DNA from: Flavobacteriaceae bacterium
Lineage (GTDB): Bacteria; Bacteroidota; Bacteroidia; Flavobacteriales; Flavobacteriaceae
Direction: 5' to 3'
DNA: 6,275 bases
Assembly: GCA_002690085.1 (NCBI GenBank)
Contig: NZDM01000006.1
Location: forward strand, 7,447 to 13,721
Below, piece by piece: positions 1 to 6,275 of this stretch. Numbering within the stretch: position 1 is the stretch's first letter; the number at the start of each line of letters is the position of its first letter. The notes under the pieces are model-generated. The model did no database searches. It was not told the origin of the DNA and was given only the letters and a program-made list of their open reading frames with translations. Both the position numbers and the translations under genes were made by a program.

Positions 1-1400
1 AGCGCAAAGTTTTTTTGCGTTCGTGCTTGATTTCTCAAATTGATAAGAAGCGCAATCGTTTCAGAAAGTTTTTCATCATGAGATCCAACAGCCGATACTT
101 CTTGCAGTCCTAAAACATCAAAAACAAAAGCCTGCATTGTTTCTCGGATTGTTATTAAGCTTTCAGAATCAATGCTATTTTTGCCATATTTAATTTGGTT
201 GATATACTTTACGGCATTAAAGAGTTCTGCAATTAAAATTGGCGTATTAAAGTCATCATTCATGGCAGCATAACAACTTTGTTTCCATTTTGAAACATTA
301 AAATCAGAGGGAGCCGTTGAGGCTTCTAAATTTTTAAGTGTTTTTAGGGCATCCATTAACTTTAGAAACCCCTTTTCTGAAGCCACCAAGGCATCATTAC
401 TAAAATCTAAAATACTGCGGTAGTGTGCCTGCATCATAAAAAACCGCGCAACCGAAGGAGAAAACCCTTTAGACAATTGTTTGGTATTTCCGCTTAATAT
501 TTCATCGGGCAGAATATTATTACCTGTTGATTTTGCCATTTTTTGGCCGTTAAGAGTCAGCATATTGGCGTGCATCCAATAATTTACAGGACTGCAATTG
601 TGCCAGGCCTTTGCTTGTGCGATTTCGCATTCATGGTGCGGGAATTTTAAATCCATACCACCGCCATGAATATCAAATTTTTCGCCTAAGTATTTGGTGC
701 TCATCGCTGTGCATTCTAAATGCCATCCAGGAAACCCCAAGCCCCACGGAGAGGGCCATCGCATGATGTGATTTGGCTCCGCTTTTTTCCACAGGGCAAA
801 ATCTTGAGGGTTTTTTTTATCGGTCTGACCCTCTAAAGTTCGGGTGTTGTGTATAAGATCTTCTATGTTTCTACCACTTAGCACACCATAGTCATTTGAT
901 TCGTTGTATTTCAAAACATCAAAGTAAACAGATCCACTCACCTCGTAGGCAAGTCCTTTTTCTAAAATGTCTTTTATGATTTCAATCTGATCAATAATAT
1001 GGCCCGTTGCAGTGGGTTCAATGCTGGGCGGTAAAAAATTAAAAGTGTTCAAAATGTTGTGAAAGTCAACAGTGTACTTTTGAACAACCTCCATAGGTTC
1101 GATTTGCTCAAGACGCGCTTTTTTAGCGATTCGGTCTTCCCCTTCATCGGCATCATTTTCAAGATGCCCCGCATCCGTAATATTTCTTACATATCGGATT
1201 TTATACCCCAAGTGTTTGAAGTATCTAAAAATCATATCAAAAGACATAAAAGTACGGAGGTTTCCTAGATGTACATTGCTGTAAACTGTTGGGCCACAGA
1301 CATACATTCCAATAGCCCCCTCATTAATTGGTTTAAAAACCTCTTTTTTAGACGAAAGAGAATTGTATATAGAAATAGAATGTTCCGAATATAAGGCCAT
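1..1400 (-). CDS. cysS: Cysteinyl-tRNA synthetase (class I), C-terminus cut off by the window edge
   Basis: Cytoplasmic enzyme that activates cysteine with ATP and loads it onto tRNA-Cys. The frame is open from an ATG at 1398-1400 to the window edge, giving 466 complete codons; family members of this group are around 490 residues, so only a short C-terminal piece is missing. Visible signatures: CGPTVY with zinc ligand C35; the HIGH-type ATP motif as HLGN (residues 44-47); the other expected zinc ligands C230 (HLECTAM), H255 and E259 (PHHECE), which keep the 25- and 4-residue spacings of the E. coli enzyme; and the KMSKS loop as KMAKS (287-291). The start is supported by the N-terminus MALYSEHSISIYNSL, typical of flavobacterial CysS. 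It lies 13 bases after the folE stop, so the two are probably co-transcribed. No frameshift is seen. Identity is essentially certain. Confidence 0.97.
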   Translation of the reverse strand, partial: MALYSEHSISIYNSLSSKKEVFKPINEGAIGMYVCGPTVYSNVHLGNLRTFMSFDMIFRYFKHLGYKIRYVRNITDAGHLENDADEGEDRIAKKARLEQIEPMEVVQKYTVDFHNILNTFNFLPPSIEPTATGHIIDQIEIIKDILEKGLAYEVSGSVYFDVLKYNESNDYGVLSGRNIEDLIHNTRTLEGQTDKKNPQDFALWKKAEPNHIMRWPSPWGLGFPGWHLECTAMSTKYLGEKFDIHGGGMDLKFPHHECEIAQAKAWHNCSPVNYWMHANMLTLNGQKMAKSTGNNILPDEILSGNTKQLSKGFSPSVARFFMMQAHYRSILDFSNDALVASEKGFLKLMDALKTLKNLEASTAPSDFNVSKWKQSCYAAMNDDFNTPILIAELFNAVKYINQIKYGKNSIDSESLITIRETMQAFVFDVLGLQEVSAVGSHDEKLSETIALLINLRNQARTQKNFA

Positions 1401-1413
1401 AGATGGGTTCGAA

Positions 1414-2100
1414 TTAGAACTTAGTTTCTAACTTAATGTAGTCAATAAATTCACGTCGAATGTCTTTATTTTTGAATTGCCCCCCAAATTCACCAGTTAC
1501 GGTGCTGCTTTCAATATCGCGAATCCCCCTTGAGTTGACACACAAGTGCTTGGCGTCAATGATACAAGCCACATCTTCACAGTTTAGTACTTTTTGCAAT
1601 TCTTTTACAATTTGAATCGTCAGTCGTTCTTGTACTTGAGGACGTTTCGCATAATAATCTACGATTCGATTCATCTTTGAAAGACCAACTACAGTGCCAT
1701 TTGAAATATAGGCTACATGCGCTCTACCTACAATAGGCAATAAATGATGTTCGCAGGTAGAATAGACGGTAATGTTTTTCTCTACCAACATTTCGCCATA
1801 TTTGTATTTGTTTTCAAATGTTGAAGCTTTTGGTTTGTTCTTTGGATCAAGCCCACTAAATATTTCATTAACGAACATTTTAGCAACTCTGTTTGGGGTA
1901 CCCATCAGGCTATCGTCACTAAGGTCCAATCCTAAAGTCTCCATAATGTGTTTTACATCATCACGAATAATTTCAATTTTTTCATCCGCATTTAGCCTAA
2001 AAGCGTCTTTTCGAATTGGAGTATCAGCTGATGTTCCAATATGATTGTCTCCAATATAATCGAAGCTCTCAAGTTCCTTGGAATTAAAATTTATTTTCAT
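1414..2100 (-). CDS. folE: GTP cyclohydrolase I
   Basis: Converts GTP to 7,8-dihydroneopterin triphosphate and formate, the first step of tetrahydrofolate synthesis and also the entry to queuosine-type pathways; the family forms a toroidal homodecamer in the cytoplasm. The 228-residue product is of normal length. The zinc site is complete: C116 and H119 within TCEHHLLP, and C187 within KHLCVNSRG, each offset by 6 from E. coli C110, H113 and C181. The substrate-pocket segments GLSKMNRIVDYYAKRPQVQERL (residues 139-160, key GLSKMNR and RPQVQERL) and the C-terminal ESSTVTGEFGG are also intact. The first ~35 residues are the variable N-terminal arm. The start is fixed by an in-frame TAA only a few bases upstream (plus-strand 2107-2109). 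There is no clear Shine-Dalgarno, as is usual in Bacteroidota. It is the first gene of a probable folE-cysS unit, with a -7 promoter element at 2135-2142. Confidence 0.97.
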   Translation of the reverse strand: MKINFNSKELESFDYIGDNHIGTSADTPIRKDAFRLNADEKIEIIRDDVKHIMETLGLDLSDDSLMGTPNRVAKMFVNEIFSGLDPKNKPKASTFENKYKYGEMLVEKNITVYSTCEHHLLPIVGRAHVAYISNGTVVGLSKMNRIVDYYAKRPQVQERLTIQIVKELQKVLNCEDVACIIDAKHLCVNSRGIRDIESSTVTGEFGGQFKNKDIRREFIDYIKLETKF

Positions 2101-2134
2101 GGGGTTTTAATTAATAAGTTAAACAGTCTTAATA

Positions 2135-2142
2135 CAAAGATA
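2135..2142 (-). promoter_or_regulatory. Putative Bacteroidota -7 promoter element of folE
   Basis: On the minus strand this reads TATCTTTG, an exact match to the TAnnTTTG element recognised by the primary sigma factor in Bacteroides and Flavobacterium. It lies about 35 bases upstream of the folE ATG, which would give a short leader. No convincing -33 TTG is found at the expected 17-23 base spacing, so the assignment rests on the -7 element and its position alone. Confidence 0.5.
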
Positions 2143-2243
2143 GTTATTTTGATTATTTACTACTTTTCGATTTAGCATTATTATAACAATTTTTTAAAAT
2201 TTTTACAAAAAAAACACTAATTTCACATCGAAGTTTTGTTTGA

Positions 2244-2294
2244 ACTTAATTAAAACCAACAAACCAATCAGAAGCATAGGCCTACTTAATTAAA
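2244..2294. repeat. Direct repeat of an 11-mer, possible operator
   Basis: ACTTAATTAAA occurs at 2244-2254 and again at 2284-2294. The copies are exactly 40 bases apart, close to four helical turns, so a dimeric regulator could bind both from one face of the DNA. Each copy has the palindromic core TTAATTAA. The second copy is 33 bases before the start of the plus-strand gene at 2328. The region is very AT-rich, so chance is a real alternative. Confidence 0.35.
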
Positions 2295-2313
2295 CTTAGC
2301 TTTAATCTTCTGA
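2268..2313. repeat. Short inverted repeat in the leader of the plus-strand operon
   Basis: TCAGAAG (2268-2274) and CTTCTGA (2307-2313) are perfect 7-base inverted copies separated by 32 bases, ending 14 bases before the ATG at 2328. CCAAT flanks both arms in direct orientation (2264-2268 and 2314-2318). If the region is transcribed, it could form a weak stem that brings the start codon near a hairpin; as DNA it could be a spaced operator. The stem does not extend beyond 7 bases. Confidence 0.3.
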
Positions 2314-2327
2314 CCAATTTAACTTTT

Positions 2328-2801
2328 ATGAAAACACGCTTTCTACTTGTTCTTTTTTGCGTTATACTTTTTTCTGTTTCTTATGCTCAAAATCCTTCGT
2401 ATAAAAACCAAGGCCCACAACCCATAAGCTTTAAATCCAATACTAAAGCTTTGCTGAATAATGCTGAATTAGCAAAACTAAAGGAAGTTTACGGTGCTGA
2501 TTTAAAGTCAGAGATTTTGGATCGTCCAGCCCGTGTTTTGACCATAAAAGAAATCCTTAGAAATCGGGTTATTGTTAGAGAAATTACTGATCCAAATAAA
2601 CAAAAGCCATGCCCCAAGCTTTCAGAAATTCCTCTTTTTGATGCGTTTGTTTCAACTTTAAAAAGAGATGTTGTTTTCAACCCCAACTCTTTTAATCCCC
2701 TTAAATATGATTTTAAATATCATAAGCCTGGATTTCAGCTAATTCGTGTAGATAACACGAATTACTTCATAATAATTAAACCTCAACATTATAATAATTA
2801 A
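2328..2801 (+). CDS. Small exported protein of unknown function, first gene of a protease operon
   Basis: I cannot assign a characterised family. The 157-residue product begins with a clear Sec signal peptide: basic KTR, hydrophobic core FLLVLFCVILFSVS, likely cleavage after A20 (SYA|QN). The mature part (~137 residues) is polar and basic, with one cysteine, C95, in KQKPCPKLSEIP. Its first half (about residues 38-90) looks helical and charged; the C-terminal part is rich in aromatic residues and beta-like (FNPLKYDFKYH, then FQLIRVDNTNYFIII). It has no lipobox, no further membrane segment and no recognisable catalytic motif. The ATG at 2328 is chosen because it opens directly into the signal peptide. 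The stop at 2799-2801 lies 2 bases before the ATG of the M43 protease, so the two are very likely co-transcribed and perhaps translationally coupled. A partner, inhibitor or chaperone role is only inference from this context. Confidence 0.88.
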   Translation: MKTRFLLVLFCVILFSVSYAQNPSYKNQGPQPISFKSNTKALLNNAELAKLKEVYGADLKSEILDRPARVLTIKEILRNRVIVREITDPNKQKPCPKLSEIPLFDAFVSTLKRDVVFNPNSFNPLKYDFKYHKPGFQLIRVDNTNYFIIIKPQHYNN

Positions 2802-2803
2802 TT

Positions 2804-5800
2804 ATGAAAAAAAGTATTTTTCTTTTGGTAATGTTATTTGGGTTGAATGTTTCTGCTCAAGACGAGAAATGTGGTATGGATGCTTATATGCACGAAATGA
2901 TGCAGGATCCTGATTTCGCAAAACAATGGGAAATAGATCAAGCCAAGTTTAGAAGAGCTGTCGCTGAAAGTATAAACACTAGACAAAGGCGTGGTGCTAT
3001 GGACCCTATTGTTGTTCCCGTTGCAGTACACTTTCCTGGCGGGGTGGAGTCCGACCGCGCTTGTTTGGAAGCTTTGGCTCAAAATCAAGTTGATATTGTT
3101 AATCTAGATTTTACAGCAACCAATGGAGATGCTAATTTATGGGGTCCTGCCAGTGCGTTTTATCCAGGTGTTGTTCATGGTGCTGCAAACATTCAATTTT
3201 GCATTGCAACACAAGATCATCCAGCAGGGACAGATGATGATTTGGTTGAGGGAGGGCCAGCTGTTACTATTGGTTATGATTTTGGTGGTGGTAATGACGC
3301 AGATCCTGCTTGGGCAGGATATTTGAATTTTCTAGTCAAACCCATTGGTGGAAGTGTACTTGGTTATTCTCCTCTTGGCGGGAATCTTAATGCTGGATCT
3401 TCTATTGTTCTAAATACTTACGCTTTTGGATCGGGTGCAGGTTGTTCGGACTCTGGAATTGAACCTGGCGCAAGTTCAAATTTGGGTAGAACAACGACCC
3501 ATGAACTTGGACATTTTTTTAATTTATACCACACCTTTCAAGGGGATTCTTGTGATGATGACGATGGTATTGCAGATACTCCTAATATTGACGGTAATAC
3601 TTTTGGTTGCCCTGCTGATGGGTCAGTACCTGGATGCGACGTACAACCTGCTCTCACTATGAGTTATATGGATTATACTGACGATAATTGCATGTATATG
3701 TTTACTCAGGGGCAAGTTGATGTTATTGAAGATTGGCTCGTTATTCTTGAAAGTCAATTTAAACCAAATGTAACTCCCGTTTGTGTTGAAATCCCTGAGT
3801 ACATTATAACTAATGATACAGTTACAGCCTGTAATGGGCTATTTTATGATTCTGGAGGCGCCGCTAATGGTAGTGACCCGGGAAATTATCAAAATAATGA
3901 AAATTTCACATACACTATTTGTCCTTTAACTTCTGATCAATCTGTACAATTGTCTTTTACTCAATTTGAAACCCAGAATAATGTCGATATTTTAACCATA
4001 TACAATGCAGATAATGCTTTAGATCCTACCACTATTTTAGGAGAGTGGTCTGGAACAGATAGCCCTGGAACTGTAGTTCCAACTTTGACTAACACTTCAG
4101 GTTGTTTGACCGTTGTTTTCACAAGTAATAGTAGTGTTAATTTTCCCGGCTGGCGCGCTAATATTCAATGTATTGACCCGCCTGCAGAGTGTCAAACTAT
4201 TGTTTCTCAACTAGACAGTGCACTTCCTCTACCCAACGCTGAGGATGTTATACAAGTCTGTGTAGGTGAAGACATCACATTGACAGGAAGTGGTCAATTT
4301 TCTGAGCCTGGAGGTGGACTAGGAGCAGCTTACCAGTGGGATTTAGGAGATGGTAGAAGCATCAGCGGACAAACGGCTACTTTTTCTTACGATCAGCCTG
4401 GCTTCTACATCGCCAATTTAAATATTTGGGATATAAATACATCGGTATTTCCTGAGGGTTGTAAAAACGACAACACAATTAACCAATACATTAATGTCAG
4501 CACTACCCCTTCATTTGGGAAGACTGACGATACGTTAGATCCAATTTGTTTTGGCGAGACATCAACTGTAACCGCTTTAGTCACACCAACACCATTTATT
4601 AATGATTGTACTCCACCAGAGAGCAACATAACATTTCTTCCAGATGGAGATGGGGATTTTTATACTACCTGTGTTACTGTGGATTGTTTTGAAGATGGGC
4701 AAACTTTGGAAGACATATCACAATTATTTGATATATGTTTGAATATAGAACACTCTTACCTTGGAGACCTTGACATAATTATCACAAGTCCAAATAATCA
4801 AGAATTGTATTTACACCGATATCCAGCAGGGTCGAGCACATATCTTGGGGAAGCACTTGATGACGGAACTCCTGACCCTGGGGTTGGATTTGATTATTGT
4901 TTTTCAATGTCAGCCACAACCACACTTGTAAATGGACCTACCGTTACTGCTGGGAACCCAGCCAATCAATCAATTGCCGCTGGAACCTATTTGCCTGATG
5001 ATTCATTTAATGAACTTCTTGGAACACCTTTAAATGGAGATTGGTGTATTGTAATTGTCGACAATCTTCTTATAGATAACGGTTATATCTTTTCGTGGGA
5101 TTTGAATTTTGATTACAGCAATGTTACCACTCAGGGCTCTTTTACTCCTGAAATTGTTTCAGGTTCTTGGATAGGAGATGAACCTACTATCGATGAGGTT
5201 AATGGTGATACCATCACTATTTCACCTGATGGCCAGGGAGAGTTTTGTTACACTTACTCAGTTCTGGATGATTTTGGATGTGAATATTCCGATGAAATTT
5301 GTATTAACGTATTACCAGAGCTTATTCATGCTGGTCCCAATGACATTTCCGTATGTGATCCTGTAACTTCTAATCCTGTTTTCAACTTGTTTCAAAACAG
5401 AGATGTTGTTTTAGCACCCAATCCCAGTCCCGATGATTTTGTTGTCACCTTTCATAATTCAGAACAAGATGCTGAAAATGATGCTAGTGAAATTGTGAAT
5501 TTAAACACCTATCCTGGGAGTGACCAAGAAATAATTTACATACGTTTTGAATATTTAGATTCCAATTGTTTTGTAATCGAACCTTTCCAATTAAATGTAT
5601 ATGATGTGCCTGAAATCTTTCCAGTCTCCGATATATCCCTATGTGACGGAGATGTTATTGATGAAACAGCAAGCTTTGACTTAGAACAACAGAGTCTAGA
5701 AATCTTAGGAACTCAATCGCCTTCAGATTTTATACTAACTTACCATAGCAGTGCAGAAGATGCAGATTTAGCACTAAACAATTTAAGCAGTCCCTACAAC

Positions 5801-6275
5801 AATACATCTAATCCCCAACCTATTTATGTTCGCATAGAAAGTTTAGTTGGAGGAGGCTGTTACGTTGCTAGTAGAGACCCTGTATTTAATTTAGTTGTTG
5901 ACAATCAGACCTCGGCTGAACCGGCGGACGATTTGGTAGAATGCGATGCTACAAGTGACGGTTCCTTGGAAGCGACCTTTAACTTAGATTCCCAAACATC
6001 CGTCATTTTAGGGACAAGTGACCCTTTAGATTTCATAGTAACTTATCATGCTTCTCAAGCGGATGCTGAAAATGCTGATAATCCACTTTCAAATTCAATT
6101 ACAGGCCCCTCTCAGACCATATATTTTAGGATTGTAGAAATTGGTGCTTCAAGTTGTTTTGGTATCGGTCAGTTTCAATTAAGAGTTGATCCAGTCCCCA
6201 TTACTACCACCCTTAATCCTTTAAGGGTATGTGATGATGACGGTGATGGTTTTGCGGAATTTACGCTTACAGATA
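2804..6275 (+). CDS. Giant secreted M43-type zinc metallopeptidase with CUB, PKD, P domain and tandem repeats, C-terminus beyond the window
   Basis: Open for 1157 codons from the ATG at 2804 with no stop. Order by residue: signal peptide 1-18 (likely cut at VSA|QD); prosegment ~19-63 with C23 in KCGMD and dibasic RQRR (60-63); M43 (pappalysin/cytophagalysin) domain ~66-320 with zinc motif HELGHFFNLYH (233-243, catalytic E234), DDDDGIADTP resembling the family's calcium-site region, Met-turn SYMDY (M289) and C..MFTQGQ; CUB-like domain ~340-457 bounded by C343 and C456 (NYQNNENFTYTICP, LTIYNA, FPGW); PKD domain ~470-566 with WDLGDG (512-517); P domain ~606-771 (HSYLGDLD 650-657, NGDW, DNGYIFSW); Ig-like piece to ~845; repeats from 851. 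A secreted endopeptidase is the expected activity; the repeats and PKD/CUB modules suggest matrix or surface binding. A T9SS sorting domain is expected off the end but not seen. It is second in an operon with the gene at 2328. Confidence 0.95.
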   Translation, partial: MKKSIFLLVMLFGLNVSAQDEKCGMDAYMHEMMQDPDFAKQWEIDQAKFRRAVAESINTRQRRGAMDPIVVPVAVHFPGGVESDRACLEALAQNQVDIVNLDFTATNGDANLWGPASAFYPGVVHGAANIQFCIATQDHPAGTDDDLVEGGPAVTIGYDFGGGNDADPAWAGYLNFLVKPIGGSVLGYSPLGGNLNAGSSIVLNTYAFGSGAGCSDSGIEPGASSNLGRTTTHELGHFFNLYHTFQGDSCDDDDGIADTPNIDGNTFGCPADGSVPGCDVQPALTMSYMDYTDDNCMYMFTQGQVDVIEDWLVILESQFKPNVTPVCVEIPEYIITNDTVTACNGLFYDSGGAANGSDPGNYQNNENFTYTICPLTSDQSVQLSFTQFETQNNVDILTIYNADNALDPTTILGEWSGTDSPGTVVPTLTNTSGCLTVVFTSNSSVNFPGWRANIQCIDPPAECQTIVSQLDSALPLPNAEDVIQVCVGEDITLTGSGQFSEPGGGLGAAYQWDLGDGRSISGQTATFSYDQPGFYIANLNIWDINTSVFPEGCKNDNTINQYINVSTTPSFGKTDDTLDPICFGETSTVTALVTPTPFINDCTPPESNITFLPDGDGDFYTTCVTVDCFEDGQTLEDISQLFDICLNIEHSYLGDLDIIITSPNNQELYLHRYPAGSSTYLGEALDDGTPDPGVGFDYCFSMSATTTLVNGPTVTAGNPANQSIAAGTYLPDDSFNELLGTPLNGDWCIVIVDNLLIDNGYIFSWDLNFDYSNVTTQGSFTPEIVSGSWIGDEPTIDEVNGDTITISPDGQGEFCYTYSVLDDFGCEYSDEICINVLPELIHAGPNDISVCDPVTSNPVFNLFQNRDVVLAPNPSPDDFVVTFHNSEQDAENDASEIVNLNTYPGSDQEIIYIRFEYLDSNCFVIEPFQLNVYDVPEIFPVSDISLCDGDVIDETASFDLEQQSLEILGTQSPSDFILTYHSSAEDADLALNNLSSPYNNTSNPQPIYVRIESLVGGGCYVASRDPVFNLVVDNQTSAEPADDLVECDATSDGSLEATFNLDSQTSVILGTSDPLDFIVTYHASQADAENADNPLSNSITGPSQTIYFRIVEIGASSCFGIGQFQLRVDPVPITTTLNPLRVCDDDGDGFAEFTLTD
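5354..6274 (+). repeat. Tandem 96-100-residue protein repeats (three complete, fourth begins)
   Basis: Within the giant protease the units start at a conserved cysteine: C851, C947, C1047 and C1143 (DNA 5354, 5642, 5942, 6230), giving units of 96, 100 and 96 residues. Each complete unit carries F-x-L near its start, then D-F-hydrophobic-hydrophobic-T-[FY]-H followed by an acidic DAE/DAD stretch, then IYxR, a second cysteine and an F-x-L-x-V strand. The second cysteines are C922, C1019 and C1118, 71-72 residues after the first in every unit, which suggests one disulphide or a structurally fixed pair per repeat. The DNA copies are strongly diverged, so these are old repeats under protein-level constraint. 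Such units are common in flavobacterial surface and secreted proteins that end in a gliding-motility-type (T9SS type B) sorting domain. Confidence 0.85.

Larger units (their letters stand above)
2101..2327. other. AT-rich divergent intergenic region
   Basis: This is the only sizeable non-coding stretch. It separates the minus-strand folE-cysS pair from the plus-strand secretion genes and so should contain promoters for both. The folE side has an exact TAnnTTTG element. On the plus side I find only near matches (TTTGTTTG at 2235-2242, TAGCTTTA at 2297-2304, TACTTTTC at 2161-2168), none with a well-placed TTG box, so the plus-strand promoter stays undefined. TTAATTAA occurs three times (2107-2114, 2246-2253, 2286-2293). 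No tRNA, small ORF or intrinsic terminator is apparent. Confidence 0.7.

Noticed and set aside
1059..1268. Plus-strand open frame of 69 codons
   Set aside because: It lies wholly antisense to the well-conserved N-terminal half of cysS and has no recognisable features; a shadow frame.
1772..2044. Plus-strand open frame of 90 codons
   Set aside because: It is antisense to folE; its composition simply mirrors the folE codons.
2209..2216. Run of eight A in the intergenic region, considered as a terminator tail for the minus strand
   Set aside because: No GC-rich stem precedes it in the right orientation, and no gene ends nearby; it is ordinary AT-rich spacer.
2489..2686. Minus-strand open frame of 65 codons
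   Set aside because: Antisense to the small exported protein, whose signal peptide and coupling to the next gene make it the real gene.
2834..3088. Minus-strand open frame of 84 codons
   Set aside because: Antisense to the signal peptide, prosegment and start of the M43 domain, all of which are recognisable on the plus strand.
3123..3662. Two plus-strand open frames (3123-3326 and 3426-3662) in another frame
   Set aside because: They overlap the M43 catalytic domain, which carries the zinc motif and Met-turn in its own unbroken frame; no sign of a frameshift.
4405..4629. Minus-strand open frame of 74 codons
   Set aside because: Antisense to the PKD-P domain stretch of the protease; no supporting feature.
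5178..5366. Plus-strand open frame of 62 codons in another frame
   Set aside because: It overlaps the Ig-like part of the protease in a different frame and has no start context or recognisable motif.
5354..6274. Repeats considered as a DNA-level satellite or CRISPR-like array
   Set aside because: Similarity is only at the protein level with codon-sized units of 288 and 300 bases; there are no identical DNA repeats or spacers.

Overview
The window comes from a low-GC member of the Bacteroidota, most likely the family Flavobacteriaceae. Three things point there: the sequences of the CysS and FolE proteins, the lack of Shine-Dalgarno sites before starts, and a secreted multidomain protein built from modules typical of proteins exported by the type IX secretion system (T9SS) of that phylum. 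The two largest genes run off the window edges.

Region 1 (1-2100, minus strand) is a housekeeping pair. folE (GTP cyclohydrolase I, complete) is transcribed first. It is followed after 13 bases by cysS (cysteinyl-tRNA synthetase), whose last C-terminal residues lie beyond base 1. An exact Bacteroidota-type -7 element (TATCTTTG) sits just upstream of folE.

Region 2 (2101-2327) is an AT-rich divergent intergenic region. It must hold the promoters for both directions. It contains a repeated 11-mer and a short inverted repeat on the side of the plus-strand genes.

Region 3 (2328-6275, plus strand) looks like a two-gene secretion operon. A small exported protein of unknown function (157 residues) ends 2 bases before the start of a very large exported protein, of which at least 1157 residues are visible. 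The large protein reads: signal peptide, short cysteine-containing prosegment ending in a dibasic site, M43 (pappalysin-type) zinc metallopeptidase domain, CUB-like domain, PKD domain, P (proprotein convertase-type) domain that appears nested in an Ig-like module, then at least three tandem repeats of 96-100 residues with a fixed pair of cysteines. It is still open at the end of the window. A T9SS sorting domain is expected beyond it but cannot be seen.

The most interesting point is the tight coupling of the unknown small exported protein to the giant protease. A role as inhibitor, chaperone or partner is possible, but nothing in the sequence proves it. I see no mobile element, CRISPR array, tRNA or rRNA.
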